Positions 8,988 to 18,118 of a stretch of DNA of 64,000 nucleotides are shown here, piece by piece. Under the pieces are notes generated by a model that saw nothing but the letters and a program-made list of their open reading frames with translations, searched no databases and was not told the DNA's origin. Source of the stretch: Paraburkholderia sp. PREW-6R (GTDB taxonomy: Bacteria; Pseudomonadota; Gammaproteobacteria; Burkholderiales; Burkholderiaceae); the NCBI RefSeq assembly GCF_039621805.1, contig NZ_CP155073.1, positions 124,001-188,000 of the forward strand, in the 5' to 3' direction. The position numbers and the translations under genes were made by a program. Each line of letters opens with the position of its first letter. The stretch's first letter is position 1.

Positions 8988-9444
8988 TCACTGCTGCCTG
9001 AGTTCGATGTGGTGCTGCTGCCAGCCGATTTGCAGCCGCGTTTCGCGGCCATTTGCCAGATCAACCGACCAGCGCGCCTTGACGGCTCGCGAACGCAAAA
9101 ACAAACCAGCTGGTGCTGCGGTTGGTCGACATGCGGCGCGGCCGGCGGCTCCTGTTCTGCGGCGCGGGAGCAACCGCTCGCGGTGCGGCAAGGCGCAGCG
9201 GCGTGGGCTTGCGCAGCAGCGTGCGCAGCGAGAAGCGTCGCGTGCCGCCTTGCAGACGCAGCGCGGAGAAGAACGTGTGAAACCACGTGCGGATGCTGTC
9301 GACCGCTCTGGCATCGCGCCATTGTTCGCCGAGCGCGCGGCTTCGCGTCGCGTGGTGGCGCAGTGCGCGCACCACATGGCGACGCGTCGGACGCGCCGCT
9401 TTGAGCGCAGCGCGGGTGAGAGGGGTGTTCAGAAGAGTATGCAT
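8988..9444 (-). pseudogene. Possible frameshifted small basic protein
   Basis: No recognised domain. On the minus strand the first 100 or so codons after ATG at 9444 read like an Arg/Ala-rich protein (MHTLLNTPLTRAALKAARP...). The C-terminal part that looks most protein-like (RWSVDLANGRETRLQIGWQ, ending at 8988) is in another frame. One indel near 9060-9130 would join them into a product of roughly 150 residues. No good ribosome site precedes 9444. It could be a decaying gene, a sequencing error, or chance coding potential in GC-rich DNA. Confidence 0.3.
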
Positions 9445-9904
9445 GGCTTAACGGTTACGCAGTGAACCCCGCGGCGGAGAGTGCGCCATCAGGAGCACCA
9501 AATGTGCCAATAGCAGCGCCCCGCCAGACGGCAAGCTGCGCGGAATTCCTCGAAAAAAATACGCCGGCTGAGAATAAATCTGGCCGCGAAGGCATCTGGC
9601 AGGTGAAAAACTGCGTCAGGAGATCAACAGTGTGTGAAGGCTACACCCGATTAATGACGACTAGAAGTCGGTTTTTACCCTGCAAATGCGGGTTTTTACG
9701 GACATCGCGCTTAATGTGCACCCACGTCGTCGCACTATTCGTGCGCATGCGTCGCGCCCATTTGCCCATTCTTTGTGCTGCTTTTTTCATCTGACCGACA
9801 CGAGGTTGCGCGCATGCGCTGCTTCGCAGCGAGCGAAACAGCGCGCGGCCCCATCACGCCCGTTTTACAATCGAGCATCAGCAAGTCGACTGTAACGGAA
9901 CACC
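9445..9904. other. Intergenic region upstream of the PhyH gene
   Basis: No supported gene is seen. The part at 9530-9800 is more AT-rich than its surroundings. TACAAT at 9866-9871 is a possible -10 for the dioxygenase gene, without a clear -35. Confidence 0.4.
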
Positions 9905-10666
9905 ATGTCACTCCATTCGAAGAAAGAGCAGATTCACACGTTGCGCGAGAAGGGCTTTGTTGTGGTGCCGGGATTGGTGTCGCCGCAGCGTTGTGCCGAG
10001 TTGAAGCGGATCGCCGAGCGTCAGTTGCAGGAAGCCGCAGCACCGATCGAGTTCGAGGCCGATTTGCAGTATCCCGGCGCGCCGTCGTCGAAAACTGCGC
10101 CGGGTGGACATACCGTGAGGCGCTTGCTCGACGCTTACGGCCGTGACCCGGCATTCGCCCAATGGGCGACCGCGCCGGAAATTCACGGCTGGATGGAGTT
10201 GTACTTCGGCGAGGAGCCGCGTCTTTCGCGTGCGCATCACAACTGCATGATGACCAAGCATCCTGCGTATGGCAGTCTGACGGGCTGGCATCGCGACGTG
10301 CGGTACTGGTCGTTCGAGCGGGACGATCTGGTGTCGGTGTGGCTCGCGGTCGGCTCCGAAACGGTGGATAACGGCGCGCTGTGGTTCGTGTCGGGGTCGC
10401 ACGCCGAGCCGTTCACGTCCGACCGTTTCGACGAAGCCAAGTTTTTCCGCTCCGATCGCGAAGACAATCAGGCGTGGATTCGCACGGCCGTGTCACCGGA
10501 ACTGGAAGCCGGCGACGTGGTGTTCTTTCACTGCAACACGCTGCATTCGGCGGGCAAGAACATCAGCGATCAGGTGAAGTATTCGCTGGTCTACACCTAT
10601 CACGGCGCGAGCAACGTGCCGCTGCCCGGAACGCGCTCCGCAGCCATGCCGGAAGTCGCGTTCTGA
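9905..10666 (+). CDS. Phytanoyl-CoA dioxygenase (PhyH) family protein
   Basis: A non-haem Fe(II)/2-oxoglutarate oxygenase of the PhyH superfamily, 253 residues, without a signal peptide. The iron-binding triad is visible as H129 and D131 in GWHRDVRYW and H214 in NTLHSAGKN. The 2-oxoglutarate-binding Arg/Lys should lie in the segment just after H214. PhyH enzymes hydroxylate varied substrates (phytanoyl-CoA, ectoine, halogenated or secondary-metabolite substrates). Nothing nearby points to the substrate here, so a specific name would be a guess. The ribosome site is weak (GGAACACC before ATG). Confidence 0.85.
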   Translation: MSLHSKKEQIHTLREKGFVVVPGLVSPQRCAELKRIAERQLQEAAAPIEFEADLQYPGAPSSKTAPGGHTVRRLLDAYGRDPAFAQWATAPEIHGWMELYFGEEPRLSRAHHNCMMTKHPAYGSLTGWHRDVRYWSFERDDLVSVWLAVGSETVDNGALWFVSGSHAEPFTSDRFDEAKFFRSDREDNQAWIRTAVSPELEAGDVVFFHCNTLHSAGKNISDQVKYSLVYTYHGASNVPLPGTRSAAMPEVAF

Positions 10667-10702
10667 CGTTCTGACGAAAAGCAGTGAGTGGCGCAGACCG
10701 GC

Positions 10703-10909
10703 TCAGCGCCTGCGACCGGACAACGCCATGCCCGTGAGTCCGGCAATCGTCGCGATCACGCCGGCCACGATCAGCATGATTGCCTTGCTGCTGGGCGACC
10801 CGGTCAAGACACGCGACACGTCGCTGCTGACCGAGTTGAATGCCTGGCCTCCGAAATACAGCAACACGATACCGCCCACAATCAACGCGATGGAAATCGC
10901 TTTCGCCAT
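10703..10909 (-). CDS. DUF3185 family small membrane protein
   Basis: A 68-residue protein with two predicted transmembrane helices (about 4-24 and 42-63), a short polar loop containing VSSDVSRVLTGSPSSK, and a basic C-terminus (SGRRR). The pattern matches the DUF3185 family, of unknown function. GGAGAG precedes the ATG. It is convergent with the PhyH gene. Confidence 0.8.
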   Translation of the reverse strand: MAKAISIALIVGGIVLLYFGGQAFNSVSSDVSRVLTGSPSSKAIMLIVAGVIATIAGLTGMALSGRRR

Positions 10910-11157
10910 TACCTGCTCTCCTCGAATTCACCGGCCAGAGTGTAGGGGACGTGCAGACACGCGTCCATCCCGCATACTGGGTGTCTGCACGCAGCGCGTC
11001 GATTGGCTAACATGACAGACCGGCCGCAGGGAGCAGCGGCCCGGCATCAGCACCTTCGCAAATAACACACGGTTTCGAGCAACATGCCTACCCCAGCATG
11101 TGTTTGGCCCGTTGCCCGCGATTTCATCGGGCGACTTCATCCTCAAGGACACTAGCA

Positions 11158-12201
11158 ATGGCTTACGAAGCAGCTTCAGAACGCTATTCGGATATGCAAT
11201 ACCGCGTCTGCGGCAAGTCGGGTCTTAAATTGCCGGCGTTGTCGCTTGGCCTTTGGCACAACTTCGGCGACACCACGCCGATTTCCACGCAGCGAGACAT
11301 CCTGCGCACGGCGTTCGATCTGGGCATTACGCATTTCGACCTTGCGAACAACTATGGGCCGCCGTATGGCAGTGCGGAGACCAATTTCGGCCGCCTCTTC
11401 AAGGACGACTTCAAGCCGTATCGCGATGAATTGCTGATTTCGTCGAAGGCCGGCTGGGACATGTGGCCCGGCCCTTACGGCCAGGGTGGCGGCTCGCGCA
11501 AGTACGTGCTTGCGAGCCTCGATCAGAGCCTGAAGCGCATGGGCCTCGATTACGTCGACATTTTCTATTCGCATCGTTTCGATGCGGATACGCCGCTCGA
11601 AGAAACCGCAGGCGCGCTAGCCACGGCGGTGCAACAGGGCAAGGCGTTGTATGTCGGCATCTCGTCCTACTCGGCGAGCAAGACGCTCGAAATGGCAAAG
11701 CTGCTGGCCGAATACAAGGTGCCGTTGCTTATCCATCAGCCTGCCTACAACATGCTGAACCGCTGGATCGAGCAGGAGTTGCTGGGCGCGCTGGAGAAGG
11801 TCGGCGCGGGCGCGATTGCGTTCACGCCGCTCGCGCAGGGATTGCTGACCGGCAAATACCTGAACGGTGTGCCGGACGATGCGCGTGTGAACAAGCCGGG
11901 CGGCGGGTCGCTCAAACAGGAACATCTGAGCGCGCAGAACATCGAGCACGTGCGCAAGCTGAATGACATCGCGCAACGTCGTGGTCAGAGCCTCGCGCAA
12001 ATGGCGCTCGCGTGGGCATTGCGCGATCCGCGCGTGACGTCGGTGCTGATCGGCGCGAGCCGGGCGGAACAGGTGCGCGAGAATGTCGGCGCGCTGAAAA
12101 ACCTCGAGTTTTCGAAGGACGAACTCGCGGAAATCGACCGCTATGCAACTGAGGGCGGCATCAACCTGTGGGAAAAGCCGTCCACCGACCAGGCGATCTG
12201 A
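11158..12201 (+). CDS. Aldo/keto reductase, YghZ-type L-glyceraldehyde 3-phosphate reductase
   Basis: NADPH-dependent aldo/keto reductase resembling E. coli YghZ (Gpr), which reduces L-glyceraldehyde 3-phosphate and other aldehydes. The 347-residue length and the motifs FDLANNYGPPYGSAE, SSKAGWDMWPGPYG, YVDIFYSHRFD, FTPLAQGLLTGKYL and RVTSVLIGASR follow that enzyme closely. The catalytic Asp, Tyr, Lys and His of the family lie in the first, second and third of these segments. The ATG is chosen for its AAGGA ribosome site and the conserved N-terminus. A strong terminator follows. Confidence 0.9.
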   Translation: MAYEAASERYSDMQYRVCGKSGLKLPALSLGLWHNFGDTTPISTQRDILRTAFDLGITHFDLANNYGPPYGSAETNFGRLFKDDFKPYRDELLISSKAGWDMWPGPYGQGGGSRKYVLASLDQSLKRMGLDYVDIFYSHRFDADTPLEETAGALATAVQQGKALYVGISSYSASKTLEMAKLLAEYKVPLLIHQPAYNMLNRWIEQELLGALEKVGAGAIAFTPLAQGLLTGKYLNGVPDDARVNKPGGGSLKQEHLSAQNIEHVRKLNDIAQRRGQSLAQMALAWALRDPRVTSVLIGASRAEQVRENVGALKNLEFSKDELAEIDRYATEGGINLWEKPSTDQAI

Positions 12202-12236
12202 CACACGCCGCGTTTGCTCGCGCAGCAACGTTTTTC

Positions 12237-12262
12237 AAAGCCGCCCACGAGGCGGCTTTTTT
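12237..12262 (+). terminator. Terminator after the aldo/keto reductase gene
   Basis: AAAGCCGCC, loop CACGA, GGCGGCTTTTTT: a perfect 9-bp stem with a T tract. Confidence 0.9.
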
Positions 12263-12274
12263 GAGCCATCCGCG

Positions 12275-12460
12275 CTAGACGAGCGCCGGCAAGCCCTCGA
12301 CCAGCATGACCGCAACGCCGACGCCAATCAGCGCCCCTAGCACGCGTAGCACGTTGTGCCGGAATTCCGTCTTGCACGGCAGCGCGCCAACGAATAGCGC
12401 ACCGGCCAGCGCCATCGGAATGACCAGAATGAAATCGCTGATCGTGAAATAGGTCGTCAT
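12275..12460 (-). CDS. Small membrane protein, unknown function
   Basis: A 61-residue protein with two hydrophobic helices (about 7-25 and 36-54) around a short polar stretch PCKTEFRHN. No family was recognised. The start is supported by GGGAGACAAGC directly before ATG. The terminator of the convergent reductase gene lies just beyond its stop and could serve both genes. Confidence 0.65.
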   Translation of the reverse strand: MTTYFTISDFILVIPMALAGALFVGALPCKTEFRHNVLRVLGALIGVGVAVMLVEGLPALV

Positions 12461-12742
12461 GCTTGTCTCCCATTTAACATGGTTACTCTGTGTTGTTTGC
12501 GAAGGCCGCATGTGCTTCTCGAATTGATCCGCGGCCGTTCGCTTAATGTTGAGTATAGGAGACGCCTAAATCGGCATTGCATCCGAATACAACGTTGCAG
12601 CGCATACATGTGGGCTGCTGGAGGTATGGCTGCCCGGCTCGCTAGCGTTGTTGCGCCGCAGTAAAATAACCGTAAAGTTGTGAAGCGTTTGCTTACACTG
12701 CCCTTACTTTTAAGCGACTGCATTGCGCAACGGAGGTCGCGT

Positions 12743-13945
12743 TTACCCGGCGCCTCGCTCCAACCCGCGCAGCCGCCACGCGGCAACGAGGCCGACCACG
12801 AGCAGCACGGCGACCAGCCCAGCGACGCCGTTCCATCCGTAGCCCGCCCACACCCGGCCACCATACGAGCCGACCACGCTCGAGCCAATGTAGTAGGCCA
12901 GCAGATACAACGCGGCCGCCTGACCTTTCGCCTCCTTGGCGAGGCGTCCTACCCAGCCGCTTGCCACCGAATGGCCTGCGAAAAAACCGAACGTCACGCA
13001 CGCAATGCCGGCTGCAATCGCAGTTAGCGGATGCAGCAACGTGAGCGCGAGGCCGCACGCCATCAGCAGCAAACTGCCGGTTAGCACGCGTGCGCGGCCG
13101 AACGTATCGGCCATACGTCCCGACCACGGCGATGCAACCACGCCGACCAGATACACGACGAAGATTGCACCGATCGCGGTCTGGCTCAACGAGTAAGGCG
13201 GTGCGAGCAGACGGTAGCCGATGTAGTTGTACAGGGTGACGAAGCTCCCCATGAGCACAAAGCCGAGCAGAAACAGGAAGGCAAGGCCTGGCCGGGTGAA
13301 TTGCCGCAGAAGCGCCGTACGGTGGTGCAGGAAGCCGAGCCCGCGCCGTGGCGCAAAGTGAAGCGACGGCGGCAGCAAGGTGCGAAACGCGATCATGGAC
13401 AGGATGCCGAGCACGCCGATCGTGCCGATCGCGACGCGCCACGAAAACAGATCCGCGACGACGCCCGTGATCACGCGCCCGGCCATCCCGCCGATTGCCG
13501 TGCCGCCGACGTACAGACCCATCGCGAGACCGAGACCTTCGGGATGCACTTCTTCCGCGAGATATGCCATTGCGACGGCGGGCACGCCACCGAGCGCGAG
13601 CCCTTCGAGTGCGCGCAATACGAGCAACTGATGCCATTGCGGCGCGACAGAGACGCCGATCGTCAGCAGCGCTGACAACGTGAGCGACAACGTCATCAGC
13701 CGGTGACGGCTCCATCCTTCGGAGACGAAGCCCGCGATAAATATCGACAGTGCCAGCGCGGCGGTGGTGACGGAAAGCGACAGGCTGCTTTGCGCGGGCG
13801 TGACGCCGAATGCGGCTGAAAAGGACGGCAGTAGCGGCTGAACGCAGTAGAGCAGCGAAAACGTGGCATAACCGGCGAATAACAGCGCGATGCTGGCACG
13901 CCAGTAGGCCCGTGTGCCGCGTTCGAGATAGGGAATGTCGGGCAC
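12743..13945 (-). CDS. MFS transporter (YnfM/AraJ-like efflux family)
   Basis: A 400-residue major facilitator protein with about 12 hydrophobic helices in the inner membrane. Features include the N-terminal LLYCVQPLLPSFSAAFGVTP segment seen in YnfM-type transporters, GFVSEGWSRHRLM (motif A position), ALEGLALGGVPAVAMAYLAEE and, in the second half, SPWSGRMADTFGRARV. The family is mostly drug or sugar exporters; the substrate cannot be assigned. The start is GTG with a poor ribosome site, so it may be a few codons off. Confidence 0.82.
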   Translation of the reverse strand: MPDIPYLERGTRAYWRASIALLFAGYATFSLLYCVQPLLPSFSAAFGVTPAQSSLSLSVTTAALALSIFIAGFVSEGWSRHRLMTLSLTLSALLTIGVSVAPQWHQLLVLRALEGLALGGVPAVAMAYLAEEVHPEGLGLAMGLYVGGTAIGGMAGRVITGVVADLFSWRVAIGTIGVLGILSMIAFRTLLPPSLHFAPRRGLGFLHHRTALLRQFTRPGLAFLFLLGFVLMGSFVTLYNYIGYRLLAPPYSLSQTAIGAIFVVYLVGVVASPWSGRMADTFGRARVLTGSLLLMACGLALTLLHPLTAIAAGIACVTFGFFAGHSVASGWVGRLAKEAKGQAAALYLLAYYIGSSVVGSYGGRVWAGYGWNGVAGLVAVLLVVGLVAAWRLRGLERGAG

Positions 13946-14659
13946 GTCGGAAACACTGAAAGTGGTGAATGAGAAGGGAACGGCGGAAGTCGCAACGTGG
14001 TCGGATTCCGGCGGCGCGCTAAAAAATCTCTGTGGACGAAACAGCGTCGAACGAAGGCGTTAAGGATACGCTGAAAACCTCATCGAGGTCGTCGTGGCGG
14101 GCGCAGCGGCTTTATTCTAGCCGTGAGCACGGCAGCGCTCGCCGGTGTTTCGGGATACATGTTCTGCATCGCCGATGCGCTGCGTGGACACTGCCAACCG
14201 CCGCAGAGCGCGTTGTTTAACGCGAGACTCTCGCAGCACGCCGTGTCAGATCGAGCGCGTCGCGGGGTGCGGTACGCGCGTCGTCAAGTAGTTCGCGTTC
14301 CTGATCGATGCCACGCAGCGCAAATTAATCGAGCCACATTAAGCGGATCGTTCTGACCATTCACGTTTTTGATATCTCACCCCGGCAGGGTTTATGATGG
14401 TCTCGTTACGACGCGTTCAGTCCGAATCATCGTGCGAGCGCGCCATAATGGGAATAGCGCGAAACGACGGGTAAATACCCTTCAGTTCGCGCTATCCCTG
14501 GCCCCGCAAAACGGGAACAATGAACTCGAACCTCTTACGCGTCTGACGCGCAGCAGATTGGGTGCGTACGCAACGTTTTCGGCGGAGCGACGCTTTTTAT
14601 CGTCACCTTGACCGGCACGGAATCCATAAAGCCGGCTATGGGAGAAACGGGGAAACATC
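13946..14659. other. Long intergenic region
   Basis: 714 bases without a convincing gene. Its right part carries the promoter for the small gene at 14660. The left part holds the start region of the MFS gene. Confidence 0.5.
14369..14398 (+). promoter_or_regulatory. Candidate sigma-70 promoter
   Basis: TTGATA (14369-14374), an 18-base spacer and TATGAT (14393-14398). Transcription would begin near 14405, with a leader of about 255 bases before the 70-residue gene. Confidence 0.5.
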
Positions 14660-14872
14660 ATGCAAATCGGTTCCATTGTCCGATCAGTGCATATCGCCGT
14701 GCCGCAAGGCGCGCGCGGAATCGTCATGCGCATTCTTGGCGACATGGCCATGGTGGCGTGGTATGCCGGCGAGCCCGGCGCTTCGCTGCAACTGAACACT
14801 GAACCCTTTTTCCTCGAAGACCTGATCGATACGGGCGAGCTGGTCCGCCCCTCCAGCGCGCAGATGCATTGA
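14660..14872 (+). CDS. Small conserved-looking hypothetical protein
   Basis: A 70-residue soluble protein beginning MQIGSIVRSVHIAVPQGARG, with no recognised domain. It contains a beta-strand-like start, a hydrophobic middle (RILGDMAMVAWYAGEPG) and an acidic segment (FFLEDLIDTGEL). A good ribosome site (GGGGAAACATC before ATG), its own candidate promoter and codon use matching the neighbours support expression. No function can be proposed. Confidence 0.6.
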   Translation: MQIGSIVRSVHIAVPQGARGIVMRILGDMAMVAWYAGEPGASLQLNTEPFFLEDLIDTGELVRPSSAQMH

Positions 14873-14994
14873 AGGCGGTTCGCGTCGTGCACGTGTGTTT
14901 CGTGTGTGAACTGTAAGCTGCAGGTAACTGCGGCGGTACCGCATTGTGAGTCGTTGCCCTCGTCTTTGCAGGCGGCACGGCGCACAATGCGGGC

Positions 14995-16023
14995 ATGAAC
15001 GACGAACCCTTCGACTCACAGGACAGCGCCGACGGCGCGGTGCCTTTTGCCCGGCTCAAGCCGGAACTGGTGCTCGACGCGCTCGATGGCGTGCTCAGCA
15101 CGGTCGGTGTGCGCACCGACGGCCGCATGCTGCCGCTTAACAGCTACGAGAACCGTGTGTATCAGGTCGGCGTCGAAGACGGTCCGCCCGTCGTCGCGAA
15201 GTTCTATCGGCCCGAGCGCTGGAGCGACGCTGCGATACTCGAAGAGCACGCGTTCGTGGCCGATCTGGCTTCACGCGAAATCCCGGTGGTTCCCGCGCGC
15301 GTCTATGAAGGCCGCACACTCCATACATTCGACGGTTTTCGCTTCTCCATTTTCGAGCGGCGCGGCGGCCGCGCGCCCGATCTCGACCGGCGCGACACGC
15401 TTGAATGGCTGGGGCGCTTTATCGGGCGAATTCATGCGGTGGGACAGACGCAGAATTATGTCGAGCGTCCCACGCTCGACATCACCACCTTCGGCTACGA
15501 ACCTCGCGACTTCCTGCTCGAACACCGTTTCGTGCCGGACGACTCGCGCACCGCATGGGAAACCGCCATCAATCTGGCGCTGGAAGGCGTCGAACGGGCT
15601 TTTGAGCGCGCCGGCGAGATTCGCATGGTGCGGATGCACGGCGACTGTCACCCGAGCAATGTGTTGTGGACGGACGCCGGCCCGCATTTCGTCGACTTCG
15701 ACGACAGCCGCATGGGCCCCGCCATCCAGGACTTGTGGCTGCTATTGCCGGGCGAGCGCGCCGAGGCGTCGCGCGCGCTGACGGACCTGCTTGCCGGCTA
15801 CGAAGACTTCTGCGATTTCGAGCCGCGCGAGCTATATCTGGTCGAAGCGCTGCGCACGTTGCGGCTGATTCACTATCAGGCCTGGATTGCGCGCCGCTGG
15901 GACGATCCCGCTTTTCCGGCTGCGTTTCCGTGGTTCAACACGCAGCGCTACTGGGAGGACCGAATCCTCGAGATGCGCGAGCAGATCGGCGCGATGCAGG
16001 AAGGGCCGCTCTGGCCGGTATGA
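14995..16023 (+). CDS. srkA: Stress-response Ser/Thr kinase SrkA (YihE/RdoA)
   Basis: An aminoglycoside-phosphotransferase-fold protein kinase similar to E. coli SrkA, which protects against programmed death under stress. Residues seen: K69 in VVAKFYRPERW, the catalytic loop HGDCHPSN (215-222) and the metal-binding DFDD (234-237). The 342-residue length fits the family (about 330). The N-terminal 18 residues are a variable extension. In E. coli srkA is followed by dsbA; here the next gene is convergent and unrelated. Confidence 0.9.
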   Translation: MNDEPFDSQDSADGAVPFARLKPELVLDALDGVLSTVGVRTDGRMLPLNSYENRVYQVGVEDGPPVVAKFYRPERWSDAAILEEHAFVADLASREIPVVPARVYEGRTLHTFDGFRFSIFERRGGRAPDLDRRDTLEWLGRFIGRIHAVGQTQNYVERPTLDITTFGYEPRDFLLEHRFVPDDSRTAWETAINLALEGVERAFERAGEIRMVRMHGDCHPSNVLWTDAGPHFVDFDDSRMGPAIQDLWLLLPGERAEASRALTDLLAGYEDFCDFEPRELYLVEALRTLRLIHYQAWIARRWDDPAFPAAFPWFNTQRYWEDRILEMREQIGAMQEGPLWPV

Positions 16024-16054
16024 GCGGCTCGCGCTTCAGGGTCGCGCGCCCGCT

Positions 16055-17956
16055 TCAGGGCGCTTGCGACGCGATGCTCGATGATTCCACCAGCGTCGAT
16101 CTGACAATGACCTCCGCGCGCACGTCGCGCCCGATCGCTTCGATGTCGGGCCGCATCTGCGTGAAGTCCTCGGGCGTGCAGACGTCGCTGTTGAAATGCG
16201 TGGCGCCCTCGCGCGTCATCGTCACGACATTGCTGCGTGGATCGAACGCGTAGTGCGACTGAAAGTCCATAAAGCGGTCCTGCGTGTGTTTGGCCTCGGG
16301 CATGTCGAGCACGCGGAAATTGGCCGGCAATTCAATACGCGCCTGCTCGTGTAACGCCAGATTGCGGCAGACGAACGGTTGCGTGCGCTGACGTTCGCCG
16401 AGCCAGTAGCGCGTGTCCGCGTCGAGGCCGCCGGCGAAACTGGTGAGCGCCGGAATCGACGCCGCCGCGCCCGGCACCACCAGATTTTCGAGCGTGCCCT
16501 TCATGGTGATGGTCAGCGGACCGTCGGGAACGGTGAGGTCACTCGTCGAGAGCGTGGCCGTGCCGCGCAGATTGGCGCTGCGCAATTCGGCCTGAATCGA
16601 GTCTTCACGCTGCGCGGGCGTCTGTGTGCGCAACATGGCACGGGCCTGTTCGGCGGATGCACCTACGGCTTCCAGACGATAGGTGAAGCTTGCCGACCCA
16701 TCGGGCTCGACCTTGATCGACAGATCAGTGCTGCGCGTCGTGAGCGCCGTCGCGGGCGTGTTGGCGAGCACGCCCTGATTGATCAGCACCGTAGGCCGGT
16801 TCATATCCGACGAAGGCAGGAAGCCGAACTCCACGTTCGATGCAGTCGAATCCGCGTACTGCTGCAAATCCGGCAGCCACGTGATGATGTGATTGATGAC
16901 GCCGTAGCCCGGCACGCTCGGCAAGGTGTAGATCGTGCCGCTGCTGATGAGCGCCGGTTCGTTGCGCACGCCGACCGCGTCGAGCAGCGCGCCGTACAGC
17001 GCGACGTGGTCCTTGCAATCGCCGTAGCGGTTGGCGAGAACGTCGCGCGCGCTATGCGGCACTACGGCGCCGCGGCCGACGTTGATCGCTACGTAGCGGA
17101 CGTTCCGGCGCACCCAGTCGTACAGCGTTTTGGCTTTGTCGCGCGCCGTGTGGTCGTGCGCGGTCAGGTTCTGGGCCAGACGCACGATAGCGGCGTCGTG
17201 CGCGCTGGGGTCGGCGGCGGACGCGCGGTAGGTCGCGGCGAACGCGGCGTAGTCAGGGAAGGTCGATACCATCAGCCGGTCGCCGTAAGACACGTACGCA
17301 ATCGAGCCGCGTTCCAGCCGGCTGTAGTGCGCCTTGTCGTAGCGAAACTCGTAACGTGTGCGACCGTCGCGCGTGACCGGTTGCAGCGCGGTAAAGCCGC
17401 GGGCGTCGGCGTAAAGCGGCTTGTCGGCGGGCAGATCGTAGATCAGGCGGAAATTGCGCGTAGGCGCGAGATCGGGCGGCGTGAAATCGCTGAACTGGCC
17501 GGGGACGATCGGCTGCCTCTGCGTCTTCCGGTAAGTGAGATGCACCTTCGCGCCGGGTTCGACTGCGGGGAACACGATCACCTTTTCCTGGATGTCCTGG
17601 AACATCGGCGCGTCGAACGAGCGGGCTTCCTGCACGTCGCGGATCTGGTCGGGCTGCACGTCGTGGCGCGCGCCGTCGGCGGTTTCGGTGTACGCCTCGA
17701 GAATCTGCACGTCCGCCATATTGCGGTTGAACCAGACGTACTGCTGCGCCACGCGCGCGACGCCGGCTTCGTTGTTCACACGCAGCGTCATTGAATCGAG
17801 CTTGGAGAAGGAGCCGTCCGCGTTCACCGTGAAGGTCTGGGTTTCGCCGTCGTTCGTGTACGGATCGTCCAGCTTCGAGAGGAGGCTCGCGCTCGCGGCG
17901 TGAAGGCTGGCGAGCCAGCCGAGTGACGCAAGACACACCAGGGAAGAAAGGCGCAT
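16055..17956 (-). CDS. DUF3857 / transglutaminase-like domain protein, exported
   Basis: A 633-residue protein with a Sec-type signal peptide (about 1-22, cleavage near HAASA-S). The DUF3857 domain (about 40-190) is followed by a transglutaminase-like domain with the catalytic Cys near residue 313 in NRYGDCKDHVAL, a His in VINHIITWLPD and an Asp in YADSTAS, and then a long beta-rich C-terminal part. Proteins of this architecture are periplasmic or membrane-attached; enzymatic roles are mostly unproven. It ends convergently to srkA with only 31 bases between, and follows xdhC in the same direction after 162 bases. Confidence 0.85.
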   Translation of the reverse strand: MRLSSLVCLASLGWLASLHAASASLLSKLDDPYTNDGETQTFTVNADGSFSKLDSMTLRVNNEAGVARVAQQYVWFNRNMADVQILEAYTETADGARHDVQPDQIRDVQEARSFDAPMFQDIQEKVIVFPAVEPGAKVHLTYRKTQRQPIVPGQFSDFTPPDLAPTRNFRLIYDLPADKPLYADARGFTALQPVTRDGRTRYEFRYDKAHYSRLERGSIAYVSYGDRLMVSTFPDYAAFAATYRASAADPSAHDAAIVRLAQNLTAHDHTARDKAKTLYDWVRRNVRYVAINVGRGAVVPHSARDVLANRYGDCKDHVALYGALLDAVGVRNEPALISSGTIYTLPSVPGYGVINHIITWLPDLQQYADSTASNVEFGFLPSSDMNRPTVLINQGVLANTPATALTTRSTDLSIKVEPDGSASFTYRLEAVGASAEQARAMLRTQTPAQREDSIQAELRSANLRGTATLSTSDLTVPDGPLTITMKGTLENLVVPGAAASIPALTSFAGGLDADTRYWLGERQRTQPFVCRNLALHEQARIELPANFRVLDMPEAKHTQDRFMDFQSHYAFDPRSNVVTMTREGATHFNSDVCTPEDFTQMRPDIEAIGRDVRAEVIVRSTLVESSSIASQAP

Positions 17957-18118
17957 GGCTGACAGATTATCCGGGACTGCAGCGTTAATAAGGATGGTGA
18001 GGCTGGGTTGCGGTCCGATGCGCGGACGTCAACAAGGGGCGTTTCATTGCCAGCGGCGCTTTCGGGGCTTGTGGGAAGACCCACCCCGACCCGCCGCCGG
18101 CAAAAAGACTGGAAAACT

